Shown piece by piece: positions 36,401-48,400 of a DNA stretch of 64,000 nucleotides. Location of the stretch: assembly GCA_940671915.1 (NCBI GenBank), contig CALNVZ010001229.1, positions 1-64,000 of the forward strand, given 5' to 3'. How positions within the stretch are numbered: the stretch's first letter is position 1; every line of letters begins with the position of its first letter. This DNA comes from Paracentrotus lividus (Eukaryota; Echinodermata; Echinoidea; Camarodonta; Echinidae). The position numbers were made by a program, and so were the translations under genes. The notes below the pieces were generated by a model that saw only the letters and a program-made list of their open reading frames with translations, did no database searches and was not told where the DNA came from.

Positions 36401-39400
36401 TTATTCATGTCATTTATTATTTTTTGTTGTTGCTGTTTGATTGTTTGTTTTGTTGTTTTTTTCTTAATGAATGGGTATCTCACTGGTTGCGAACCCAGGC
36501 GAATTTACACAGTGTTATATACAGTGCGTCCCAAAAATAACTATAAACTTTTGACAAGGCTACGAAATTAAAAATGTATGATTCTTGGGGAATAGGTTTA
36601 GATGCATATAAAGCTCATATCCTCAACTAACATTATGACACAAAAAATTCTGAAAATAACGGCGCATTCTTCAGTGAGCAATGCCCACTTTTATGAAGGA
36701 CACAAAAAAAATAGCCTGAGCAGGAATTCGCTATTCATTAACCACCTGGGTATGGCATGCCAAGAAGGATTCCAAAAAATAATGGAATGAACCAGCTAAC
36801 AGAGTAAAAGATAAATCAAAAGTCAGAAATAAGCAATCAATATTATGCAAAATGTAGTTTTTCACCGTTTTGTTATCATATCATTGATCTTTGCTCTGAT
36901 CTTAGTTTATTTTTGACTTTGTGAGCCTACATATTCAATTATTTTGTGGATTCTTTTGGCATGCCATACCCACAGGACAAATGAATACCGAATGTTTTTG
37001 TGTCTTTCATAAAAGTGGGCATTGTTCACTGAAGAATGCGTTATTTTCGGAATTTCTTGTTTCATAATGACAGCTGAGGATATGAACTTTATAAAAATCT
37101 AAACTTTTCCCCCAAGAATCATATATTTTTAATTTTGTAGCCTTGTCAAAAGTGTATAGTTCTTTTTGGTACGCACTGTATAGAGAGAGAATATACCAAC
37201 GTTTTAAACAGTGCTAGTTATTATGGAACACTTTCTTTTATGCTGCTTTGTTAGGCAGGCACAACGGGGCTATCTCACTGCATCAGAATGGTATGTTTTC
37301 TTTTGTGCTGATTGTTAGGCAAGCACAAAGGGGTTATGTCAGTTTATCAGCATGGTATGCTTTCTTTTATGCTGCCTTGTTAGGCAAGCACAAATGGGTT
37401 ATACTGTATGATCGCAGCATGTTATCTTTTGTAGGGGAGACCGGGGACAATTGTAACACTTTTTACAAAATTTGACTTATCAACTTTATTATAAATAAAT
37501 ACTTGCTTAAAACCAAGTAAAACGAAATTTGGATATCTTAGCTCGACATACGAATAGGTTTGCGTTAAGTAAAACTATTTTTTTTAAAAAGACATTATCA
37601 TTTCAAAACACGAGATCGAGTGTTACAGTTGCCCCTAAACCAGGGACAATTGTAACACGCTATGGGGGCAATTGTAACACATGAAATTGTAACATTTTGC
37701 TTTTCTTTATCAAAGCTATGCACTTGACAGATCCAAGATTTAAACAACATTAACCACATAAGCTAATTATTATAAAACATGACAATGCTTGACTCAAGTT
37801 ACATGTTATATACATGGCATGGGATTATTGCAGAAATTTACGTGCTCTGTACGGGCGATTACAGCGCGCTGAATTGTCCCGGGGCTAGGTACGGGGCAAA
37901 AGTATTTCCTAAACGGCATTGTTAATATTGCCCCTGTGGTGGGCGACCATATTTGGAGAGATTTTTTTCTATCTTAGCTGAGGTATTAATCGTTGAAACG
38001 TTAGCAAAATATGGCCAAAGAACATAATTTCTAAATATATAAAAATGACATCCATAGCTCATCCGCATATTTGTCCAGAAGAAAAACAATGGTTAATGTG
38101 AAATATTACTTTCCTACTCAAAAAACGATTTTTCTGCTGTTGAAAGTTCCACGAACCGTTAAATCTGCTAATACTCAAACAGCATGTGGAGCGATGAAAT
38201 GCGCATGCTCTGTACAAATTTCAAGTTTGTAGCATGTTTCTGCTAGCAGGGTTCCCACAGAAATTTGGAAACACAATGCATGATTTTTCCATGACTTTTC
38301 CATGACTAAAGTGCTGCTTCCTTTCTGACACGTTATGATGGCATCCACCTTCCCTCACAGCCATCCAAGGGTTCCCACAGAAATTTGAAAACAGAATTGC
38401 ATGGCTTTCCATGACTTTTCACAAATTTTCCAAATTCCCTGACTTTTCCCTGACTTTCCATGACCACAATTTTTCCAGGATTTTCCAGGATTTTCCAGGA
38501 TTTTCCATGACTGTGGGAACCCTGTGCTAGGGATGGGAGCCCCTGTTACAATTGCCCCGTGTTACAATTGTCCCCGGTCTCCCCTACTGTTTTCTTTTTA
38601 ATGCAAGCACAAAAGGGGTATATCCAATGAGGTACAAGCCCTGGACATCTCGCTTGCGGGATTCGTTTGATCATGCTGGACCCCAGGCCAATGGCTGATA
38701 TCGTTTCAAAGTGTGACCCAAACGTGGGAGCATTTTATATTTTACGATGTTTTCAGAAAATATACTGCAAAAAAAGTCGTCAAACTTCGTAAAGAATAAA
38801 ACTCTCAAATTTTTGCAAAAAGATGAAAAAACGATAATAATTTTACTCACAGGCTCAGAAAATTATCCAATTACAGTGCGTGTGACATTACCACATATCC
38901 TGATTTCGTATGCTGCAATCAGCTCATTTGTTCTAACATCACAAAACTAGCTGCCGTTGTGCCCAACGGCGTAAATCCGTGTCGACGAGTTTGGGGGGGG
39001 GGGGATAAGCGAAATAATTTACCAACTTGTCGCGATCTTGTATGGCATACACAAGCACTAGTGACACAAGGAACGTTATTAATACCCATTTAGCAGAGGC
39101 GGCGGAACGGATTTGAGAGGGAGGGGCCGTGCGAATAGAATTTGTCTTTGAATTTTCAGCTTATGGCTGCCTTGATTACTGTTCATTTTAGTAAAGGAAA
39201 AACAAATGCGAGCGCAAAATTTTAAGCTATAAAAGGTTGGTGATATTTGTGCATTATAGTTCTTATTTAGAATTAGCGAGCGCGAAGCGCGAGCCGAAAA
39301 TTTTAAGCTGAAATTGGATATGTTTGTGCATTAAAGGTCATAGTATCATAGTATGAAAGTGGGGACACTTTAGATCAGAAGCCGCTAAAGAGAAATGTAT

Positions 39401-42400
39401 TCAGAGAGCGAGAGGATACGAAAAAAATTGTCTTTGAATATATTAGTCAGGCAGATAACAGGATTTTGAGTAGTTGAACGAGGTACCAGCAGCTGAGTAT
39501 TGGAAAACATGAGAAAGAACCCCACATTTACCAAACTAAACATCTGGCATTGCATCTCTGCTGCATAAGGTCTCCACAGCCGGGGGCGTCCAAAATGAGT
39601 GCCCATTTTACAAAATTTTTTATTTTGAATAAAAATAGCAAAAGTCACTTTCTAAACACACTTAATTTGATGTCAAAATAAAGAGTATTAAATTGTCTTA
39701 ACGCTTGTGCTGTTTTGAAATCATACTGAAATCGAAAACAGTGAGAGTTTTAATGAAGAAATGTTTTTTTCTCACTTTTTTACGAAAATATTTTTTTCCC
39801 CTTTTTTCAATAATTTTTAATAAATAGTTGTACAAAACATTGATGTTTGTAACTTTTCTAAAAACTACCTACGTGCATGTGAATGATGCTGTAAAAAGAA
39901 GGGAGTTATATCTTATTCCGATAAAGAATTATGATTAGATAAAGTCAGGAACGCAATATAGACAAAATTCAACAATTTGCCCCGTGACTGAGAATAACAC
40001 AATACCCGCACGTGTATTATGAAAAGCTGATTGTATGTGATGGCTGTGAGTAGGCAAACAAAAGTGCCAAAAATGCGGAACATTACGTACAAGTTTTCGA
40101 TACTTGTTTTGTCTGCTAAAAGCTATCGCATGTTATCGGCCTTTCCTCATACACGTACGGGTATGGGATTCTTCTTCGATACGGGGCAAATTGTTGATTT
40201 TTGTCTATTGCGTTCCTGACTTTAGCTCATCATAATTATTCTTTATCGTAAAGATATAACTCCCTTCTTTTTACAACATCATTCACGTGCATGTAGGAAG
40301 TTTTTAGAAAAGTTATAAACATTAATGTTTCAGTCAACTATTTATTAAAAAATTATTGAAAAAAAGAACAAAAAATATTTTCGTAAAAAAATGAGAAAAA
40401 AAACATTTCGTCATCAAAACTTTCACTGTTTTCGATTTCAGTCTGATTTTGAAATGACACAGGCGTTAAGACAATTTAATACTCTTTATTTTGACATCAA
40501 AGTTAGTGTGTTAAGAAAATGAATTCTGCTATTTTTATTCAAAATAGAATTTTTTGTAAAATGGGCACTCATTTTGGACGCCCCCGGCTGTAGGGACCTT
40601 ATGCAGCAGAGATGCACTGCCAGACGTTGGGTTTAGTAAATGTGGGATTCCTCCCTATATATTCCAATACTTTACTACTGGTACCTCGTTCAGCTAACCA
40701 AAATCGAGCTGGCTGCCTGACTATATGCTTTTAAGAATCATAATGGCTGTCTTGATTACTGTTTATTTTAGTAATTTAAAAGTAATGCGAGACGAGCACG
40801 AAGCGCGAGCCGAAAATTTTAAGGTAAAAGTTTGAGACATTTGTTCATTGTAGTCCTATTTAGTATCTTTTTAAAGCTGAAATTGAATATGTTTGTGCAT
40901 TAAAGGTCCTATATAGTATCCGTGAGCACAAAAAAAAAAGAAGAAAGAAACAAAACAAAACAAAAAACATATAGTAGAGGCGGACGAACGGATGTATATG
41001 TCGAATGTCGGGGTCTCGATGGAAAAAAGCGCATTTTTTCTGAAAAGGGAACACTTTAGATAAGAGGCATTTAGACCTAAAGAGAAATGGATTCGGAGAA
41101 GTAGGAGGTACGAAGAAAATTTGTCTTTTTAAAGAATACATAATGGCTGCCTTGATTCCTGTTCATTTTAGTAATGGAAAAAGTAATGTGAGCGCGAAGC
41201 GCGAGCCGAAATTTTTAAGCTAAAAATGGGGGATATTATTGTGAGCAGTATAAATCCTATTTAGTATCAGCGAGAGGGAAGGGCGAGCCAAAAATTTAGT
41301 ATCCACTTGGAAGATACATTTTAAGGACGTTGCACAGTTATGTTTCTGCGCATCTTGACCGCGCATCCTGCGCGCGCATCATTTACTACGTCACAATGGA
41401 AAAATATACAGCGCTCATTTGCGATCTAGCGTTCAAAGAGTTAAAAGAAATGAACTTTATTAATATGTTATTTATTCCTTCTTTTTGTTCATTATTCACC
41501 TACTTGCAGAGATATGTAAAGCATTTATGTTGGTGCATGTTCGTGTTATTCTAGAGATTGCGATAGATATGACATGAATTGTAAATGTTTGGGAGCAGAA
41601 TTTTGAATAAGTCGAAAATTAGATAGAGTTTTCACATTTTTGAGTATTTTTGGCACGTTTCGGTGGTTTTCAAGTCGACCCGCCACTATTACAGCGCCGA
41701 TATTTTAAAAACGAGCACATGGACCCCCATTTTTTAATGTTTCTACTCTTTTAGTTTATATTCCTCTACAACTTGGCAAATTTTGATGAAATTGAGAACA
41801 TTATGCATGTTCGAGAATTTTAGTTTGAATCAAGTGTAATATAGGTTGGATTTTTAGACTTGTTTGACGTTTTCGGCGCGTTTTTGTGGTTTTCAAGCCA
41901 ATTCGCAACTATTCGGGCTCCGATAGCTTAAAAACGAGCACATGGACCCCAATTTTTGAATGTTTCTACCCATTGAGTATGCATTCCTCTGCAACTTTTT
42001 ATGAAAATGACATGGATTTTGAATGTTTGGTAGCATAATTTTGAATCAAGTGTAATTTAGAGTGGGTTTTCACGCTTTTTGGACGTTTTCGGCGCGTTTT
42101 TGTGACTTTTCAAGTATTCGGGCGCCGATAGTTCGAAAACGAGCACATGGACCCCCCCTTTTTTTTTTTTAAGTTTCTATATTTATGATGAATCCCTCTA
42201 CAACTTTGCATAATTTGATGAGACTGTCATGGTTTTTTAAAAAAGTGCACCTTAAACTATCCTTTTTTTTATTTTCTTGTAGATTCCAAGCCTCTAAGAT
42301 ATGGTTTTTGCCATTTTACTCACCATTTTTGCCACATGAGGGCGATGCTGGCTCGAAAATAAGTACAAATGTGCCATTTTAAACAATGTCCCCATCTTTG

Positions 42401-45400
42401 GTATAACCTTCGTAACAAATCGGGAAGGTTTGATAAAGTTTGATACGGTTTTGACAAAGTAATGACAATTTTAACTCGTTTGTTGCAATCGCGAGGTCTA
42501 ACAGAGGCCAATTTCTTGAATTATGCGTATTTTACATGCCATCCAAATATGGCAACTTCAAAGTCCCGTAGCAAAAAATCAAGCACATGAACCTATATTA
42601 TTTTTTGCATTTTTGGCATACATAGATACCAAAGTAACTCTGTGCAAAATTTGGTGAAAATGACATGGACTTCGTTTCAACTGTGCAACGTCCTTAAATG
42701 CTTTATTAAATAACAGAGATAGAAAACAAATCCACAATCTTTGCTATAAACATTTTGTGGGCTGCAGGCCCCAAGCCCTCCACCAACCTAGCCCGCACAC
42801 AACTTCATCAATATTTGTTATTGTCAAGAATACCCTGTCCTAAAAGTTTGTCCCTAGACGAGGGCATTGGATCCAACCTTTTTATTCTTAGGTTACTGTT
42901 TGTTACTTAGTGCGAGGTCGCATAGCGACCGAGCAGAAAAATTTTGGGGTTCTGGAGTGAAAAAAAAGATCATTTTTTACTATTGAAAGTGATATTTTAA
43001 CCAATAACACAATTATCTAGTGTATTTTTTTCCTCATTTCTTTCTTGAAAACTGGGGGGGGGGGATGTTTGTACAGGCCACCCCCCTCCTCAAAATCTGG
43101 GGGATGCATCCCCCCGGGATTTACGCCCGTCGTTGTGCCGACATCTTTAATCGCGGAGCAGACAATTAACTCTTTAGCAGACGACACCCATCGCAATATA
43201 ATTTGTGTATTTTCCACCAAAACAGCTAGCATGTCACTAATCTGTCACATTTCGATTCTGAAAATTCTGACAAAAATACTAAGTTTTTGTGTGTTAATAA
43301 TGAAATCTGTGCAAACGTAGGGGAGACCGGGGACAATTGTAACAGTTTTTTCCTAATTTGACCTATCAAATTTATTAAAGCTAAATACTTGTTTAAAACT
43401 AAATAAAATGAAATATGCTTATATAAGCTTGACATATGAATAGGTTTGGGTTAAGTACAACAAGTTATTTTGAAGCCATTACCATTTCAAAACAAGATGT
43501 CGAGTGTTACAATTGCCCCGTGTCCAGGGGCAATTGTAACAGACGTACGGGGCAATTGTAACACATGAAATTGTATTAAACATTTTGTTTTTCTTTATCA
43601 AAGCTATGCACTTGACAGATCCAAGATTTAAACAACATTAGGCCTACCCACATTAGCTAATAATGATAAAACATGACAATGCTTGTGTAGGACATTATTT
43701 TGTACACATAAATGACTCTTAGTTTCTTGTCCTCAGATGACTTGTTACTTGCCCTCAGAGTGACCTTATCCTCATTGTCTCTAGATCTTCATTCATAGAC
43801 TTTCTCTTTGTTATCACCTCTCCCTATTACCGGTTTCACATTCCTTATCTGATCACACTCTTTGTACTTGATTTCTGTGCATGCTTGATCTCTCAGCTAT
43901 TTTGATTACTCTCTTTCCCGCCTTTTCTATATCACATGACTTTCCTACTCTTTGCCTCTATTGGCTAAATCCTTCATGAATATTTAGTAGGTAAACTTTA
44001 ATTGTATTTTATCTTTGTTATTTATAATATATTCGTTTGGTCATGCTCAGTATATATATATATCATGATTAAATAAGGGGCATAGATGGAGCTACTATGC
44101 CCAGCAGATGAGACCTAACTTTCTTGGAGTGAAGACTTGTTTTTCTGTTGTGGTATCCAGCCTAGAACTTGGTCAATATATCTCTCTACAACTGGTGACA
44201 GCGGTGGTCCACAGTGCAGTTTTAACCAAGTCTTCAGAATTCTCCCTCCTTCAAGTTAGTCAATCAAGGACATCTACATGTACTTTCAAGGAAAACCCTG
44301 GTAAGATTTTCTTCCTTCATCATTGATGACATGAATAACTGTACCAGGTACATACCAAATGTGATACATGTACACCCTCCTTCATAACTGAATGCTGATA
44401 CATGTACATCCTACTTCATAATTGAATGCTGATACATGTACATCCTACTTCATAACTGAATGCTGATACATGTACATCCTACTTCATAATTGAATGCTGA
44501 AAAATGTTTGAATTGCTATTGCTCTGACTAAGTTGAAAGTATTTCACAAGTCTTCCTTCTTCTTTATGTTGATGCAGTTCTTTACATGAGTTACTACTGA
44601 GATAATTCACAATGAGTTCTTTCAGAATGCAGCTACCAGAAGTTTTCTCGGGGGAAGAAGGGACTGACTTCCACCAGTGGATCCAACTTTTCGAGCTTGC
44701 AGCAAAACTATTTCCAGGAAATGACAACAACAACAACCACATACTCCTTCCCACCCGCCTGTCCGGCCCCGCATTCATTGTGTGGGAAGGGCTATCTGAG
44801 TCAGAAAAGAAAAACTTTGAGACAATCAAGAACAAATTGTCGGATGTATTTGGAAGAACGCAGTACCTACAAACTTTTCGTTCCTGTATCACGGCACGGA
44901 AAATACATACAAATGAACCATTAGAAGTATACACGGCCGCAATTGTGACAATGGCTGGCGAAGCCTTCCCGAACTATGACAAAGCAGCCAAAGAGGGCGA
45001 AGCGTTTCGCCGATTTGTTGCTGGAATCGACCCAAAGCTGCAAACAAAGATACACGACATGGGGGGGGGTACAACTTTAACCGATGCCCTCAACATAGCT
45101 CTTCGAGTTGAAAGAGCTGGTCACCAGATAACCAACAACACGATAGCCTCAGCAGAAGTGAAATGTGACACTACTTAATTCTCAACGAATACTGGAACGC
45201 CTAGAGGGATTAGAGAAAAAGTTTGATGAACTTATCCTCAGACAAAAACAACAAAGAGTCGGTGCGTATCAACCAAGACACCCAAGGGGATTCCCTGACC
45301 CTCGAGACAACCGTCCACGTTCACCCAGTCCTCGGTCGGGATATGCTCAACGCCCCGACCAGAAACAACCTGATCAGCAGAGTCGACACTTTCGATCTCC

Positions 45401-48400
45401 CTCTCCTCAATCAGAGTACCACCGCAGATCGGAGTATCAATGCAGACCTTCCAGTCCAAGACCAGAATATCGTGGAAGATCCCCAAGCCCCAGACAAGAG
45501 TATCGGCGCTGGTCCCCAAGCCCACAGAGACCTCGCCAACCTGATCAATATCAATATTCACCAGACGGGTATTACAACCAACCATACTCTAGGAGAGAAG
45601 ACAGACAACCTAAGGAGTATTTTCGCCGTGTCCACTTCGATGACCTTCCGGGAAAACTACCATCAACTACAAGTCTTACGGCCCTTACCGACATTAAGTC
45701 TCATGAGCAAACTCCGCCACACATCCCGATTATACTCGATAACACTTACATACTGGCCTACCTAGACTGTGGAGCCTACACTTCGTTAATGGACAGCAAC
45801 TTTTGGGAATCCATTCCCAAAGCGCAGAGAAGCCCTCTAACCAAGGTATCAATAGCAGCAACATCAATAACCAGAGACGCATTGGATATTCTAGGAGTAG
45901 TTCAGCCTACTATTCATCTTGGGGATACAACACTAAAGCACACGTTCATGGTTGCCAGGAACATCACCCACTCAGTAGTAGTTGGATGGGACTTTTTCTG
46001 GAAATATGATGCCTCAATTTCCAAGTTCTCTTTCAACATGCCAGGACTGACAATACCTCTTGCGACGGCACAACAACTTCAAGCACCGCTGAAGTGTAAC
46101 GTTTCTCTGGTTGGAAAAGCAGTGATCCATCCCTTATGTGAGACTCATGTCCATGCCAGGTTGCAGTCTCCACAGTTTGACCTTATTCCTACCAACTTCG
46201 ATGGAGTCTTTGAGCCCGAGCTACAACAGCACCTTCATGTTGCCAGTGCTAGATGTTTATCAAGACCACGAGATGGCCTTATCACAATTCAACTCATCAA
46301 TCCTTCGAAAGATGTTAACGAAGTACCAGCTGACACTCATCTAGGTCAATTTTACGCCATGACAGATGATCCACAAACAGAATATGAGGTAGTAGAAAGT
46401 ACGATTGCAAGCATTCAGACATCGAGCTCCTCACTCAAAGTGTCATCTATGCTTCCTTCTTCTGGGATGACCCCAAGTGAACAAAAGAAAGCTGAACAGC
46501 TACTCACTACCTACCAGGATGTCTTCAGTTCATCATCACATGATATTGGCAAGACAGATTCAGCCTACCATCATATCGACACAAATACTGATAGGGTAGA
46601 TGTAGGGAATACCGGCCACTTAAGCTTATTTGCTTAATTAGGACATGAAAACAATAAAATCACAAAAGAAAAAGATGCTCATTGCTAAGCTACATCATTC
46701 AACTTTATTTTCCAAAAAAATTGAGGTAATCAAATATTTGTTGAGGCAGTTATATGCAAATAATGACGTCATGGTAAATTGTCCGGCATTGCCTACAGTG
46801 TAGGAAATACCGGACAGTATGTTTTTACCCCTTTTTTTGTATAAAGATCTGTCTCGAAGCACTGATTTTAACGTAAACCATCGACTTAACATGTTTGTAT
46901 TGATTTTTTTATAACATTATTCATTTTTAGAAGATTATATGCATTTTACTACAAAATTTCAAAACACTCAGAATAACTTTATATCTCATGTAGATCATGA
47001 CATATCACAATAATAATAAAGAGAAATAGACATTTCAAAATTGTCAAACTATTTAATAAATAAATATAATACATTATATATGCAATACTATTTGATCTAC
47101 ACGCTTAGCAGCTCAACCCGGAAGTAAAACAAACAACCGTCAATGTGGTGTCCGGTATTCCCTACACAAAAAAATGACCGACTAGCACTTTTCAACAGAC
47201 TGCCACCTCAATACACAGGCTTTGTACAGTGCAAACACTCCATACACGTTTGGCCCACCCTCCACACATGTCCATAATGCATGAAATAGAGGTCATGCCC
47301 CAGTTCTATTTTTATACCATCACATTTTCTAAAATGTCAATTTTTACATCAGGCCATTTTTCAGGCTGCAAATTTTCCTACCTTGACAGATTTTGGTGGT
47401 TTTCTCGGAGATTTCTCACTTGTTGTTGTCGAATACTGCATTCAACTTTCCCAGACAGACCACCTGACCAATAGATGCCGGTATTTCAACTCAGTTGATC
47501 CTATGTTGGCAGCTAGGGCTGGACATGTGGTGACCGTCCGATATTCCCTACTGTCCGCTATTCCCTACATCTACCCTACTCCTATCCGTAAACGAGCGTA
47601 CCGCACCTCGCCAGCAATGAGATTAGAGATACAGTCACAAGTAGATGACCTGCTCCAGAGGGGAGTTATTGAAGAAAGTTACAGCCCTTGGGCGAGCCCC
47701 ATAGTGATGGTCAAGAAAAAGGACAATACGTTCAGATTATGTGTGGACTATCGCGCCTTGAATGCTGTGACGATCCGAGACTCTCACCCAATTCCAAGAC
47801 AAGACGATTCGATTGATGCGCTGTCATCGTCGTCCTACTTTTCTGTCATGGACCTCTCAAGTGGGTATTGGCAAGTACCACTCAATCCAGAAGACAAGGA
47901 AAAGACGGCATTCACGACAGGAACAGAGCTATACCAGTTCAACGTTATGCCATTCGGTCTAGTCAATGCTCCAATGACGTTTCAACGCTTGATGGAAGTT
48001 GTCCTCCATGGTCTCCACTGGTCTACCTGTTTAATCTACCTAGATGATTGTATCGTCCTTGGAAAGAACTTTGATGACCACTTAGACAACCTGCAAGAGG
48101 TTCTCTAGCGCTTCAAAGATGCTGGTCTGAAACTCAAGCCATCCAAGTGTCAATTCTTCCACAAAGAAGTTACTTACCTCGGCTATGTCATTAATGCTGA
48201 AGGAGTACTGCCTGATCCCAACAACATCAGCAAAGTAAGATCCTGGCCCAGACCACGAAACCCGACCGATGTCCGATCGTTCTTAGGACTTGCATCCTTC
48301 TATCGTCGGTTTATCTAGAACTTCTCAAAGATTGCATCCCCTATGACCAATCTTACTCACAAGGGCATGAAGTTCAACTGGACCAAAGAATGCGAAGATG

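Larger units (their letters stand above)
38964..43130. mobile_element. 4.2-kb element with 9-bp target duplication
   Basis: CGTTGTGCC is repeated exactly at 38955-38963 and 43131-43139. Inside, the ends are inverted (CGGCGTAAATCC against GGATTTACGCCCG). A 9-bp duplication is the size made by Mutator-like elements, but no transposase was recognised. The body holds three copies of GCGCGAAGCGCGAGCCGAAA or near versions (about 39278, 40798 and 41195) and two nested elements (39446-40721, 41325-42693). Confidence 0.6.
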
